Source: Crenothrix polyspora (GTDB taxonomy: Bacteria; Pseudomonadota; Gammaproteobacteria; Methylococcales; Methylomonadaceae). From it: 44,219 nucleotides of DNA. The stretch is from assembly GCA_945902915.1 (NCBI GenBank), contig CAMDNJ010000007.1, positions 1 to 44,219 on the forward strand, read 5' to 3'. The position numbers and the translations under genes are program-made. This document shows, piece by piece, positions 1-9,390 of this stretch (positions within the stretch are counted from its first letter, which is position 1; each line of letters begins with the position of its first letter). The notes below the pieces were generated by a model that was not told the origin of the DNA, searched no databases, and saw only the letters and a list, made by a program, of their open reading frames with translations.

Positions 1-130
1 GATGCGTAATATCAACGACTATATAATTAATTTCTATAATAGTCAGCGATTACATTCTACATTGGGATATGTTTCGCCCAATAACTATGAAGCCAATATG
101 GCTATGAAACAACCTATCTCTGTGTCTTAA
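1..130 (+). pseudogene. 3' end of an IS3-family transposase (OrfB, partial)
   Basis: An open frame enters from the left edge and stops at 128-130. It reads YNSQRLHSTLGYVSP followed by NYEANM, the usual C-terminal end of the IS3-family DDE integrase (rve domain): the helix after the catalytic Glu plus the conserved HSTLGY.SP motif. The catalytic D, D and E residues would lie upstream, outside the window, so it cannot be told whether the element is intact. The frame is followed closely by a terminal-inverted-repeat-like sequence at 135-147, which fits the right end of the element. The family assignment is firm; the IS name is unknown. Confidence 0.8.
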
Positions 131-134
131 AAAA

Positions 135-147
135 CTTGACCACTACA
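135..147 (+). mobile_element. Probable right terminal inverted repeat of the IS3-type element
   Basis: CTTGACCACTACA lies five bases after the transposase stop and ends in CA, as IS3-family right ends do. Its reverse complement begins TGTAGTGG, a form seen at ends of IS3-group elements. The left end and target duplication are outside the window, so the boundary is inferred. Confidence 0.5.
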
Positions 148-181
148 TACGTCTTTTGCTTAAATTTAAATGCAGACAAAA

Positions 182-465
182 GGTTCAAGGCGAAGGGTTA
201 AACTTTGTAGGGTGGATAAGCATAGCGCATCCACATAACCCAGAGCATAGGATGTGCCGACATAGGTGGCGCATCAATCGAATCACTCTTTGATGCGCTT
301 CGTTCCTCAGCACATCCTATACTCTGAGCCCAGATAAAAGGCTCAAGGTTAAGGGTTAAATTTTGTAGGGTGGATAAGCATAGCGCATCCACCTAAATAC
401 TCATAAAAAGAAAGCGTTATGAGCAACAATCACTGGTGGATGCACTAGCGTTTATCCACCCTACA
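182..465. repeat. Cluster of intergenic repeats with a nested inverted repeat
   Basis: This covers the gene-free stretch 131-537. Two near-identical 53-bp direct copies lie at 182-234 and 340-392; each ends in a GTGGATAAGCATAGCGCATCC core preceded by a GTAG. A third, inverted and diverged copy of the core lies at 435-465. Between the two direct copies is an inverted repeat with 17-bp arms at 241-257 and 310-326 (16 of 17 match). No coding frame of substance is seen. It looks like mobile or REP-type non-coding repeats that gathered next to the IS end. Confidence 0.8.
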
Positions 466-537
466 ACATCAGACGACTCTGATTAAGCTCTAGCTGTATT
501 TGCTTTACTATCTAAACACAATCTATCTGAAGGCTTT

Positions 538-1590
538 ATGAAAATATTAGTGACAGGAACAGCAGGCTTTATTGGCTCTTATACGGTATTGCGACTTTTG
601 GAAAGTGGTCATGAAGTGATCGGTCTCGATAATATCAATGACTATTACGATGTTAAGCTTAAATATAGTCGTCTTGCAAAAGCAGGCATAGAACAGCAAG
701 AACTGGCTAACTATAAGTTCGTGCAAAGTAAACTTTATGCTAATTACCGCTTTATCCAAATGAATCTGGAGGATAAGCAAGCGATACAAATGCTGTTTGC
801 TAATGAAAAGTTTGATCGGGTTTGTCATTTAGCGGCGCAAGCGGGCGTTCGCTATTCTATTGAAAACCCTTATACCTATATACAAAGTAACATCGATGGC
901 TTTTTAAATATTTTAGAAGCCTGTCGCTGGAATAACATTGAACATTTAGTCTATGCTAGTTCAAGTAGTGTTTATGGTTTGAATGGAAAAGTCCCTTATT
1001 CAGAACTAGACCCAGTGGCACATCCTGTCAGTCTTTATGCGGCGACTAAAAAAAGCAATGAGTTAATGGCGCATTCTTACAGCCAACTCTTTGGTCTGCC
1101 TTGTACGGGCTTGCGCTTCTTTACTGTTTATGGCCCTTGGGGTAGACCTGATATGTCGCCGTTTTTGTTTGCCGATGCTATTTTAAATGATCGGCCTATC
1201 AAGATCTTTAATAACGGCGATATGCTCAGAGACTTCACTTATATTGATGACATCGTTGAAGGTATCGTGCGCTGTATTGATAAAGTACCTGTGCCGAATG
1301 CCGAGTGGGATGCTCAAAACCCCGACCCTAGCTCATCTACCAGTCCTTATCGTATTTACAATATAGGGAACTCATCACCGGTTAAGTTGATGGATTTTAT
1401 TCAGGCCATCGAAGTTGCCTGTGATAAAGTCGCCGTGAAAAACTACTTACCCATGCAGCCGGGAGATGTTTATCAAACCAATGCTGATACTAGTGCTTTA
1501 CAGAGGGACATGGGTTACAAGCCTAAGACTATTCTTATTGAAGGTATAAAAGCTACGATTGCTTGGTTTAAAGATTATTATCAACATTAG
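538..1590 (+). CDS. UDP-glucuronate 4-epimerase (extended SDR family)
   Basis: This is a 350-residue NAD-dependent epimerase, full length for the family. The N-terminus carries the Rossmann motif GTAGFIG (residues 7-13) and the DNINDYYD stretch typical of UDP-glucuronate 4-epimerases. Catalytic residues are visible as SSSS (141-144) and YAATK (Y167, K171), followed by GLRFFTVYGPWGRPDM, which is highly conserved in the subfamily. It should convert UDP-glucuronate to UDP-galacturonate in the cytoplasm. UDP-glucose dehydrogenase, which makes its substrate, is encoded at 3854-5194, so the two would form a UDP-GalA branch for the polysaccharide made by this locus. It is the only + strand gene in the locus and so has its own promoter. 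Residues 60-75 contain a small repeated NYKFVQ/NYRFIQ stretch. Confidence 0.9.
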   Translation: MKILVTGTAGFIGSYTVLRLLESGHEVIGLDNINDYYDVKLKYSRLAKAGIEQQELANYKFVQSKLYANYRFIQMNLEDKQAIQMLFANEKFDRVCHLAAQAGVRYSIENPYTYIQSNIDGFLNILEACRWNNIEHLVYASSSSVYGLNGKVPYSELDPVAHPVSLYAATKKSNELMAHSYSQLFGLPCTGLRFFTVYGPWGRPDMSPFLFADAILNDRPIKIFNNGDMLRDFTYIDDIVEGIVRCIDKVPVPNAEWDAQNPDPSSSTSPYRIYNIGNSSPVKLMDFIQAIEVACDKVAVKNYLPMQPGDVYQTNADTSALQRDMGYKPKTILIEGIKATIAWFKDYYQH

Positions 1591-1616
1591 AATGTAGATT
1601 TTAAAATCCCCCCCAG

Positions 1617-1637
1617 CCCCCCTTTTACAAAGGGGGG
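1617..1637. terminator. G/C-tract hairpin between convergent genes
   Basis: A perfect 9-bp stem (CCCCCCTTT/AAAGGGGGG) with a 3-base loop lies between the convergent ends of the epimerase gene and the glycosyltransferase gene. There is no clear T-run on either side, so it is either a weak bidirectional terminator or a copy of a C-rich intergenic repeat. Confidence 0.45.
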
Positions 1638-1659
1638 AGTTGGCCACTCCTTGATTACA

Positions 1660-2859
1660 TTATTTCATGCAATTTCCTACGCGCCGAAACTCTTCGGTAA
1701 GCACACTGACTCTGCTATCCCATGAGTTTTGTTGCGCATAACGAATAATCTGTGATGCTTGCCAATCTTTTTCTAGTGCTAGGATTAAAGCAGAAAATAA
1801 AGCCTCAGGATCAGCAAAAGGCACAACTATGCCTAGCTCTAGGGAGTTAACCACTTCTTTGTTGCCGCCAACGTCGGTGGTAATAACCGGCAAGCCACAG
1901 GCCATCGCCTCTAAAAACACATTAGCCCAGCCTTCATTTGCGGTGGCTAGTACGAATACATCAGCAGCAGACAAGGGCTGCTTTAATTGCTCTGAAGGAT
2001 AAGCGCCCAAAAATTGGACATGATCTTCTAGCTTTAGCGTCTTAACCTGCTCTTGCAGTCGGCTTTTAATATTGCCTTCTGGACTATCTCCACCCACAAT
2101 CAAATACAAAAGCTTGGGATATTGCTGTACCAGTGTTGGCAATAAGGCTATGACCCGATGAAAGCCTTTACGATCGACTAATGCACCGACTGAGATCAAG
2201 ACCTTGGCATCTTCGGCGATATTTAATTCAGCCCTAACAATGTCACGATCTAAGGGAAAAAACTTCAGAAGATCAATACCATTGCCAACAACGCGAATTT
2301 TTTCGGACTCAACGCCTAAAGAAACGACATGTTGTTTAAGTGAATCCGATACAGAAAAAATACGGCTAGTGTTTTTTAACGCTGTTAACATTCTTTCTTT
2401 ACGACCTGGCAATTTAGACAAAGGCACTTCCGTGCCGCGCAAAGTAATAGTGACGGGAACCTTTAGCCAACGACCTAACAAAGTCGCGGCATAACCGTCT
2501 GGGTAAGCAAAGTGAGCATCGATGATATTAAATTGTTTTCGAAGTTTAATCAGCGTTGATAAACTGCCCAAAGCCATAAAGAAGCCATCATAAGACTTCA
2601 ACAATCCTGGAATAGAGAAAAATCGAGGAAAATAAACCTGTATGCCTTGCTGTTCTTCATAGCAACAAGGCTGAGGTCTAAAATGCGGACGCCAATAGCG
2701 CAGTAAGCCTTGAAAAGGAAACCACGGCACTGGCGAGACAACTATAATTGGAATTTCTTGGTGTACCCGAAACATTCTCTCCCGAATAAATACACCAGCA
2801 TTAGGGCGTATTTGACTAGGAAAAAGAGAGGAAAATACTAATATTTTAGGCTTGTTCAT
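1660..2859 (-). CDS. GT4-family glycosyltransferase
   Basis: This 399-residue protein has the two-Rossmann GT-B layout. The N-terminal acceptor half starts with KILVFSSLFPS and a GVFI loop. The C-terminal donor half has ISVGALVDRKGF (222-233), an LIVGG strand, and the retaining-GT4 motif E-x7-E at E309 and E317, followed by MACGLPVI and TDVGGNKEV. Length is normal. It should transfer a sugar from a nucleotide donor to a growing polysaccharide at the cytoplasmic face of the inner membrane. Sugar specificity cannot be read. It is the last gene of the long - strand polysaccharide series, 58 bases after the unknown 271-residue gene. Confidence 0.85.
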   Translation of the reverse strand: MNKPKILVFSSLFPSQIRPNAGVFIRERMFRVHQEIPIIVVSPVPWFPFQGLLRYWRPHFRPQPCCYEEQQGIQVYFPRFFSIPGLLKSYDGFFMALGSLSTLIKLRKQFNIIDAHFAYPDGYAATLLGRWLKVPVTITLRGTEVPLSKLPGRKERMLTALKNTSRIFSVSDSLKQHVVSLGVESEKIRVVGNGIDLLKFFPLDRDIVRAELNIAEDAKVLISVGALVDRKGFHRVIALLPTLVQQYPKLLYLIVGGDSPEGNIKSRLQEQVKTLKLEDHVQFLGAYPSEQLKQPLSAADVFVLATANEGWANVFLEAMACGLPVITTDVGGNKEVVNSLELGIVVPFADPEALFSALILALEKDWQASQIIRYAQQNSWDSRVSVLTEEFRRVGNCMK

Positions 2860-2917
2860 GATGTTTTCCTAAAAGCAGTATGAAGTCCTAATTATTAGAG
2901 GCACTGAATAAGCCTAT

Positions 2918-3733
2918 TCATAATAACTTTTCAATACCTAAATGTTGGCATATTTGAGTCAATGAATAGGTAGAATTCAAGTCTTCTTCTTTTGATTTGG
3001 TAAAGCGTGTATTGTTGGCATCTGCATGACCGGCCATGCTGACATTAACATGCTTGGCGTTGCCACCATGATAGCGGTGCCAATGCATAATACCAAAACC
3101 GTGATCACCAGCAGAACCCTTAGGTGAATAGCTATTTTTATAGTTCGGATGGAATTGAAAATTTCGCCACCAACCACAGCCATGATCAAATTGACTTTGA
3201 CTAGCTGATTTTGTTGTACAGCCTATAACTTCGAAAAAGCGCCTAGATTGTTTTATTTCCCAGAAGCGCAATAAACTTGCTCGGGTTTTATAAGCTGCGG
3301 TACTTCCATCTTCTAAACTCTCAAACAATTTGGCGCAGTACTGCATATCCTCAAAACTTAATAACAAATCGGAATGCCAAAAAGCTAACCGCTCTACATA
3401 CAAGAATACCCACTCAAGTGGAAAGTGCATATACATGTGCGGATACTGAAAACTCTCGTTAAAATCCACATAAACGGAGCCATCCAGTATAGTTGGATGC
3501 TTAATGTTGGCATCATTTCCAACTATCGGCGTCCACCCTACAGAAAGTACAAGTTTTTGCTGAATAATAGACCAACGATCATTAACGCACCAGCACAGCC
3601 ATGGTTTATCTATACCTATAAGAGCAGCTTTCCAGTGTTCCGCAGTTTGTTCAACCTTGACAATATCGTCGCTAGAAAAAAGATTCCAATTGCCGACACC
3701 TGCAGTGCTTTCTTTAGTTCTATTAAGCTGCAT
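2918..3733 (-). CDS. Hypothetical protein in the polysaccharide locus
   Basis: This 271-residue soluble protein is not recognised. It has no signal peptide and no membrane segment. It is rich in Trp, His and aromatic residues, with clusters such as HGCGWWRNFQFHP and GIMHWHRYHGG in the C-terminal third; these could bind metal or sugar, but that is a guess. The N-terminal half carries WLCWCVNDRW and DGSVYVDFNES. Composition looks like a real protein and the frame is long and clean. It sits between UDP-glucose dehydrogenase and a GT4 transferase on the same strand, so a role in polysaccharide synthesis or modification is a positional inference only. Confidence 0.65.
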   Translation of the reverse strand: MQLNRTKESTAGVGNWNLFSSDDIVKVEQTAEHWKAALIGIDKPWLCWCVNDRWSIIQQKLVLSVGWTPIVGNDANIKHPTILDGSVYVDFNESFQYPHMYMHFPLEWVFLYVERLAFWHSDLLLSFEDMQYCAKLFESLEDGSTAAYKTRASLLRFWEIKQSRRFFEVIGCTTKSASQSQFDHGCGWWRNFQFHPNYKNSYSPKGSAGDHGFGIMHWHRYHGGNAKHVNVSMAGHADANNTRFTKSKEEDLNSTYSLTQICQHLGIEKLL

Positions 3734-3853
3734 TACATTCCTTAACTATTATTTTTATAATATATTTCCACATAGAAGCTATTGAATTCGGGTGACCAAG
3801 TCATCTTTGTAGCTTATAAAAACCCTAAATCATCAGTTTTTAATAATAGAAAA

Positions 3854-5194
3854 TTAAATATTTAGATCAGTGTTTCCTCGACCTATCCCATAATAATCAA
3901 TACCCAACCTCTTAAGTAATTTTGGCTGGTATAGATTTCTACCATCAAAAATGACTGCATCTGTTAAGGTATTTTTTATCAGTTCAAAATCAGGACTCCA
4001 AAAGTTTTTCCATTCAGTAACCACAATAAGAGCATCAGCGCCCTGCAATGCATCTTCTGCTGTTTCTACTAACGTTAAACCTAGCTTATTGCCATAGATT
4101 CTATAAGCCTCTGCCATAGCTTCGGGGTCAAATGCTTTAACAGTAGCACCCGCATTAATGAGGGCTTCAAGTATGACACGGCTTGATGCTTCGCGCATAT
4201 CATCAGTTCTTGGCTTAAAAGCCAAGCCCCACATAGCAAAGGTTTTACCTTTTACATCACCGTGATAATGCATAAGGATCTTATTAACTAAAACCTGTTT
4301 TTGACGAGCATTGACATTTTCTACCGCGTTTAGTAATTCTGCTTTATAGCCCACTTGTTGAGCCGTATATTCTAAAGCCTTAACATCTTTTGGAAAACAA
4401 GAGCCTCCATAACCGCAACCTGGATAAATAAAAGAATATCCAATTCGGGTATCAGAACCTATACCGTTTCTAACTTGCTCTATGTCGGCGCCCAATAGTT
4501 CAGCTAAATTAGCCAGCTCATTCATAAAGCTTATTTTTGTAGCTAACATGGCATTAGCAGCATATTTAGTCAATTCAGCCGAACGCACATCCATGATAAT
4601 GACTCGCTCATGACTACGATTAAAGGGTGCATAAAGTGCTTTTAATAGCTCAGCTGTTCTTGGGTTATCGGTGCCAATAATAATGCGATCTGGCTTCATG
4701 AAGTCATCTATAGCCGCACCTTCTTTTAAGAATTCTGGATTAGACACCACATCAAAATCTATAGCTTCGCCGCGACTTTCTTGTGCTTTTAAAATGACTG
4801 CTCTTACTTTATCTGCTGTACCAACGGGTACCGTCGATTTATTAATGATAATGCGGTAGTCATGCATATTTTCAGCGATGGTATTGGCCACTTCTAAAAC
4901 ATATTGCAAATCGGCACCGCCATCTTCATCTGGCGGGGTACCTACAGCTATAAACTGAAATACACCATGTTTGACGGCTTCCTTAATATCTGTAGTAAAT
5001 CTTAAACGCCCAGCTTGTTGATTTTCTTTTAGTAGCGCCTCTAATCCATACTCATAAATAGGAATGATACCTTTATTTAAGTCATCTATTTTTTTCTGAT
5101 TAACATCAATACACAAGACATCATTACCGACTTCTGCTAGACAAACACCTGTTACCAAGCCTACATATCCTGTACCAAATACCGTTACTTTCAT
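3854..5194 (-). CDS. ugd: UDP-glucose 6-dehydrogenase
   Basis: This 446-residue enzyme oxidises UDP-glucose to UDP-glucuronate with two NAD+. The Rossmann motif [10 protein letters not shown] is at 7-16. The catalytic region [12 protein letters not shown] places the nucleophilic cysteine at C266 and the conserved lysine at K269. The middle and C-terminal UDP-binding domains are present, with [16 protein letters not shown]. Length matches the bacterial UGD family. The upstream GT4 gene ends 8 bases before this start, so the two are almost certainly co-transcribed. Together with the 4-epimerase at 538-1590 it supplies uronic acid donors. Confidence 0.96.
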   Translation of the reverse strand: MKVTVFGTGYVGLVTGVCLAEVGNDVLCIDVNQKKIDDLNKGIIPIYEYGLEALLKENQQAGRLRFTTDIKEAVKHGVFQFIAVGTPPDEDGGADLQYVLEVANTIAENMHDYRIIINKSTVPVGTADKVRAVILKAQESRGEAIDFDVVSNPEFLKEGAAIDDFMKPDRIIIGTDNPRTAELLKALYAPFNRSHERVIIMDVRSAELTKYAANAMLATKISFMNELANLAELLGADIEQVRNGIGSDTRIGYSFIYPGCGYGGSCFPKDVKALEYTAQQVGYKAELLNAVENVNARQKQVLVNKILMHYHGDVKGKTFAMWGLAFKPRTDDMREASSRVILEALINAGATVKAFDPEAMAEAYRIYGNKLGLTLVETAEDALQGADALIVVTEWKNFWSPDFELIKNTLTDAVIFDGRNLYQPKLLKRLGIDYYGIGRGNTDLNI

Positions 5195-5202
5195 GTTTTT
5201 TC

Positions 5203-6411
5203 CTAAGATTTTTCTATCAAACGGGTATAAATATTTTTATAACAACTTACACTACGAGGCCAGTTTCGCTGTTGTTCTACATATAAACGGCCTGCCTTAC
5301 GCAATACATCCCAGCTTTCTGGTGAATTCAGTAAATTCAACACAGTAGTAACCAAAGCATTTTTATCACCTGCTTTAAATAAACAACCGGTAACACCTTC
5401 TTCAATTAACTCTTTATGCCCACCCACATCAGAGGCGATCACTAACCTACCTTGAGCCATAGCTTCCAATGGCTTTAACGGAGTGACTAACTCAGTCAAA
5501 CGCATAGATAAACGAGGATAGATGAAAATATCTACTTGGTTATAATAATCCTGTACTTTCTCATGACTAATACGGCCGGTAAAAATAACATCATGCTCTA
5601 AGCCAAGCTCTTTAACTTTTTCTTTAAGCAATGTTTCTTGTGGTCCACCACCTACCAATAATAATCGGATAGTCGGCTGTTTTTGCAAAATGATCGGCAA
5701 TGCTTCTAGTAACAAAGACAGACCTTCATAAGCATAAAAGGAACCAATAAATCCCAAGACTATTTTGTCTTGTAAGCCCAGTTCAGTCCTTAAATCTAGA
5801 TCTGCCGCAACACCATAAGTAAATTGTTCTATATCTACCGCATTAGCGATGACAGTGATCTTTTCAGACACGATGCCTCGAGACATAATATCTGCACGTA
5901 AACCTTCACATATTGTAGTAATCGCATTTGCTTGTTTAAAAATGTAAGTCTCTAGCATTTTAGTTAAATAATATCTAAGTCCGCCCTTGCTAGCCGTACC
6001 ATGATCTACCGCCGCATCTTCCCAAAAAGCTCTACATTCATAAACTAAAGGGATATTATATTTTTTTGCCGCTTTAAGTGCTGCCCATCCATTTAATGAA
6101 GGTGAATGGGCATGGAGTATATCGGGCTTATATTGCAAAATAATGTCATTTAATCTTTTGTCCAAACTTTGAACAATAGCCCATTGATTTAAAATTGGCA
6201 AATTTGCTAACCAAGCTTTAATTGGTTCTGATCGATGAAATGTAAATCCATCAACTTCTTCAATCTCATTAGTAACAATCTGATGCTTAGCAGAAGTCAC
6301 ATGTAACGTTTCCCAACCTAGTTTTCTCTGTTGGTCTAATATAGCTTTAGTACGAAAAGTATAGCCACTATGTAATGGTATGGAATGATCAAGTATATGT
6401 AGTATTTTCAT
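5203..6411 (-). CDS. GT4 glycosyltransferase, XrtA/PEP-CTERM-associated type
   Basis: This is a 402-residue GT-B enzyme. The N-terminus ([20 protein letters not shown], with [10 protein letters not shown] at 31-40) matches my memory of the TIGR04063 family, glycosyltransferases found in exosortase A (XrtA) exopolysaccharide loci. The donor half has [13 protein letters not shown], a LLVGGG strand, and the [10 protein letters not shown] and [10 protein letters not shown] motifs. No exosortase, EpsH-like protein or PEP-CTERM protein is visible in this window, so the rest of that system would have to lie elsewhere. It is placed 8 bases upstream of ugd and after radC in transcription order. The family name is from recognition, not a search. 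Confidence 0.8.
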   Translation of the reverse strand: MKILHILDHSIPLHSGYTFRTKAILDQQRKLGWETLHVTSAKHQIVTNEIEEVDGFTFHRSEPIKAWLANLPILNQWAIVQSLDKRLNDIILQYKPDILHAHSPSLNGWAALKAAKKYNIPLVYECRAFWEDAAVDHGTASKGGLRYYLTKMLETYIFKQANAITTICEGLRADIMSRGIVSEKITVIANAVDIEQFTYGVAADLDLRTELGLQDKIVLGFIGSFYAYEGLSLLLEALPIILQKQPTIRLLLVGGGPQETLLKEKVKELGLEHDVIFTGRISHEKVQDYYNQVDIFIYPRLSMRLTELVTPLKPLEAMAQGRLVIASDVGGHKELIEEGVTGCLFKAGDKNALVTTVLNLLNSPESWDVLRKAGRLYVEQQRNWPRSVSCYKNIYTRLIEKS

Positions 6412-6523
6412 AAAGTGATGAGTGCCGTTTGTTATTAATAGCTAAAAGTTTGTCGTTAACATAATGATTGTAGATATGAAGAGTCATTTAATTAGCCGAC
6501 AAATTAAATCAATTAATTATTCT

Positions 6524-7198
6524 CTACAATAACCCATGCTCGGCAAATGAATAAGGCTCTCCATCACCAATGATGAAATGATCTAAGACCCGTATATCAA
6601 ATAAGGCCAGCGCCTGTTTGAGCTTTTCAGTAATTTGCTTATCAGACTGGCTAGGCTCAGAAATCCCCGAGGGATGATTATGAGCAAATATGACAGCCGC
6701 TGCATTATAAGCCAGCGCTTGCTTAACAACTTCTCTGGGATATACGCTAGCGCCATCGATAGTACCTCTAAATAATTCATCCAATTGAATTACCCGATGC
6801 TGATTATCAAGAAACAAACAGGCAAATACTTCATAACTATAACCACGTAATTGAGCACTAAGATAGGCTCGAGTAATGTCTGGACTCGTTAAAGCACTGC
6901 CTCTTTTAAGAACTTCATTAAAATGACGCTTAGCCATTTCAAGCACCGCTTGTAACTGAGCATATTTAGCACTACCTAGTCCCAAGCCCTTACAGAATTG
7001 TTGTTGGTCGGCATCTAATAAAGCCTTTAATGAACCAAAATCAGCGAGTAGCTGTTTAGCTAAATCTACCGCTGTTTTACCAGGCGTTCCTGTTCGTAAA
7101 AATATAGCTAATAATTCTGCATCTGTTAAAGCCGATGGCCCTCGCTGTAAAAGTTTTTCTCTAGGCCTGTCTTCAATTAGCCAATCTTTAATAGTCAT
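6524..7198 (-). CDS. radC: RadC family protein (JAB/MPN domain)
   Basis: This is a 224-residue protein of normal RadC length. Residues 1-95 are the helix-hairpin-helix-like N-terminal part ([31 protein letters not shown]). The C-terminal JAB metalloprotease-like domain carries HNHPSG with H173 and H175, followed by EPSQSD (D186), the expected zinc ligands. The historical name is DNA repair protein, but a direct repair role is not established for the family. It interrupts an otherwise polysaccharide-only gene series and has a 352-bp gene-free stretch on its upstream side. Confidence 0.93.
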   Translation of the reverse strand: MTIKDWLIEDRPREKLLQRGPSALTDAELLAIFLRTGTPGKTAVDLAKQLLADFGSLKALLDADQQQFCKGLGLGSAKYAQLQAVLEMAKRHFNEVLKRGSALTSPDITRAYLSAQLRGYSYEVFACLFLDNQHRVIQLDELFRGTIDGASVYPREVVKQALAYNAAAVIFAHNHPSGISEPSQSDKQITEKLKQALALFDIRVLDHFIIGDGEPYSFAEHGLL

Positions 7199-7549
7199 GG
7201 GTTTTCATTAAATCCAAATAGTATTAAACAAAAAAAAAGAGTAAGTTTTGACGTAAACTAATCATCCGTAGCCACATAAAAAAACATATCCTCAGCTATT
7301 ATATTTATTTATTTATACCTTGATGATTTATATAGGCGGTTTTCAAACCATTTGTTTCTATGAAATACCTAAGTGTCCTGCTTAATAATATATAAAGCCT
7401 CTTTTGTTCCTCCAAACTTAAAAAAAACGGTTACTTTGGTATATGATTGATGATAGTTATTATTTAAGTCTATATTTTTGTAATATTCAATAATTGCAAG
7501 TGTTGTTTTACATTGCATACCTAATGCTTCTGCTTTGTAAAGAAAAGTG
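7199..7549. other. Gene-poor AT-rich spacer
   Basis: This 351-bp, very AT-rich stretch lies between radC and the GT2 gene. No RNA gene or strong hairpin is seen. The only coding-like signal is a 49-residue frame on - at 7369-7518, listed separately. The promoter for radC should lie in its left part. Confidence 0.5.
7369..7518 (-). CDS. Doubtful 49-residue ORF
   Basis: An ATG at 7516-7518 opens a frame (MQCKTTLAIIEYYKN...) ending at TAG 7369-7371. The frame stays open upstream to a TGA inside the end of the GT2 gene. It reads like protein (KVTVFFKFGGTKEALYIIK) rather than random translation, but it has no recognised family and no clear ribosome site. It may be a small gene, a relic of a longer gene, or chance. 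Confidence 0.25.
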   Translation of the reverse strand: MQCKTTLAIIEYYKNIDLNNNYHQSYTKVTVFFKFGGTKEALYIIKQDT

Positions 7550-8491
7550 CTATTTGTAGTTATAAAATTTTTTCAAATATCCAACCATCATACCAAGTTG
7601 GTATGTCCAGTTCATCGTTTCTCTCATGTAGGCACAGGGGTTTACCAGGCGAATATATAAAACCTGACAAGTCTTTTTGCATAACTGTAAAAACATAAAC
7701 CTTGGTATGCCGAATATTAATTTTGAATCAAAATCTCTCTCATATAAACCAGCTTTTTTACCAGCACTATAATGCAGTTTTAAAAAGTAACCGCGTTTAA
7801 TTTTTTCTTCAGGTATCAGATGCAAAATTTCCATTTCAGGCTCATAAACTAAACTGAAATGGTGTTGCAAAAAAAAATGAAACATCAAGCCATCTTCTCC
7901 TCCACCTACTCCTTTACCCTTACGGTTATAGCGTATATCAAATCGTAATCCCTGTTGAAATATACGCGTATTGTAAGCAATATTTCCGCTCCAAATTGGA
8001 GTGGAGCGGTCGATAATGGTGAATTTATGATCACTGTAATTCACTTCTCCATAAAAAGGCAAAAGATCATCACTTAACCACTTAGGTCTTGTATCTAAAG
8101 AGATTGATATTTTACCTCCTACGCAGTCGACTTTATCATCACCTAAAACATTTATTGCGGACTGCAACCAAAGAGATTCTGGGATTTCATCAGCATCAAT
8201 AAACGCCAAATATCGACTCGTCAAACTTTCCTCGATAGCTCTATTTCTAGCATAAGCAATCCCTTGATTAAATTCGATAACATATCTTATTAAATTGTTA
8301 TTAGTGATTGTAATACTGTCAATAAATTCTTGGATATTGTCTGTACTGTTATTATTAATTATCAATATTTCAAAAGGAAAATCGCACTTTTGTGCCATTA
8401 ACTTTTGGAGTAAATTCGGCAAATAATGCACGGCGTTGTAACAACATATCGCGACTGTTATTTGATCTTTAATGGGATACGATGCCATCAT
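7550..8491 (-). CDS. GT2-family glycosyltransferase
   Basis: This is a 313-residue GT-A fold enzyme. The N-terminal strand TVAICCYNAVHYLPNLL, the LIINNNSTDN element, and the metal-binding FIDADE motif are the usual GT2 marks. A WSGNIAYNTRIF and GGGEDGLMFHFFL stretch provides the likely acceptor/catalytic Asp region (ED). No membrane helix is obvious except an aromatic C-terminal end. It should add a sugar in the cytoplasm; donor and acceptor are unknown. It is separated by about 100 bp from the deacetylase gene upstream. Confidence 0.85.
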   Translation of the reverse strand: MMASYPIKDQITVAICCYNAVHYLPNLLQKLMAQKCDFPFEILIINNNSTDNIQEFIDSITITNNNLIRYVIEFNQGIAYARNRAIEESLTSRYLAFIDADEIPESLWLQSAINVLGDDKVDCVGGKISISLDTRPKWLSDDLLPFYGEVNYSDHKFTIIDRSTPIWSGNIAYNTRIFQQGLRFDIRYNRKGKGVGGGEDGLMFHFFLQHHFSLVYEPEMEILHLIPEEKIKRGYFLKLHYSAGKKAGLYERDFDSKLIFGIPRFMFLQLCKKTCQVLYIRLVNPCAYMRETMNWTYQLGMMVGYLKKFYNYK

Positions 8492-8592
8492 TGTTGACTT
8501 CTAAAATCACTTATTTTGAATAAATAGCTTAGAATACATTCATTTTTAATGCATCTATCATTCAAAAAAAACACGTTAATAAAAGCCATTGT

Positions 8593-9363
8593 TTAACCAA
8601 TCCTTGCTAACAGCCTTGAAGAATAATATTTCAAGGGAAAAAAAATACTGGCATCATTCATACCAAACCTTATTTTTTGTTTAAGCTTCCAATTAGAATC
8701 ATCACCGTACACTTCAATACGATGCAATACTAAAGGATCCCGCTCAACATTATTAAAACCCGATCGCGTTGAACAGGCTGTTTTAAAGCCTGCATACTGC
8801 ACAAGATCACGCGTTTTTTCTGTCAATAGCCCATAAGGATATGCAAAATGTTTACACTCCATACTTAACTGATCTTCTATAATTTTCTTTGATTCTACAA
8901 GTTCTTTGCTTACGCTGTTATCATCCAACTCAGTCAATTTTGGATGGGAAATAGTGTGTGAACCAAAGTCTATATCATGATTTGCCATGTCCTTAATTTG
9001 TGTCCAAGATAACATCTTGCGCTCAGAAAAAGTTGACGCACACATCCATTGATTGGATTTACCTACTAAACCTGTTGCCAAATAAATCACTGCTGGAATC
9101 TGGTAACGTTGCAATATAGGAAATGCATTACTGTAATTATCTTCAAAGCCATCATCTAAAGTAATTAAAAATGCTTGGTCAGGTAGTGGCGTTTGAGTAC
9201 TGAAATATTCTTCAATCGCCTTAATACTAACAGGCTTAAAACCTGCGCATAATAGCATTTGCAGATGTTGTTCAAAGCGTTTTTGACTACAAGCATACTT
9301 TACTTCAGCGGCGGTTTTTGGCTCTGAAATCATGTGGTACATTAAAATAACAAAACTATGCAT
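8593..9363 (-). CDS. Polysaccharide deacetylase (NodB/CE4 domain)
   Basis: This 256-residue protein has the CE4 core. The LITLDDGFEDNY motif gives catalytic D70 and metal ligand D71, and FGSHTISHPKL gives H136 and H140. FAYPYG and the C-terminal region complete the motif set. The start MHSFVILMYHMI is typical of short cytoplasmic or inner-membrane-associated family members without a signal peptide. It would remove N- or O-acetyl groups from a sugar polymer or precursor. Position within the glycosyltransferase series, 27 bases after the next GT2 gene, points to modification of the same polysaccharide. Confidence 0.88.
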   Translation of the reverse strand: MHSFVILMYHMISEPKTAAEVKYACSQKRFEQHLQMLLCAGFKPVSIKAIEEYFSTQTPLPDQAFLITLDDGFEDNYSNAFPILQRYQIPAVIYLATGLVGKSNQWMCASTFSERKMLSWTQIKDMANHDIDFGSHTISHPKLTELDDNSVSKELVESKKIIEDQLSMECKHFAYPYGLLTEKTRDLVQYAGFKTACSTRSGFNNVERDPLVLHRIEVYGDDSNWKLKQKIRFGMNDASIFFPLKYYSSRLLARIG

Positions 9364-9390
9364 TTCTTTTCCCTTAAGAGATAACAGATA

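Noticed and set aside
198-392. 64-residue frame on - in the first repeat cluster
   Set aside because: It is entirely composed of the direct and inverted repeats, so it is a translation of non-coding repeats.
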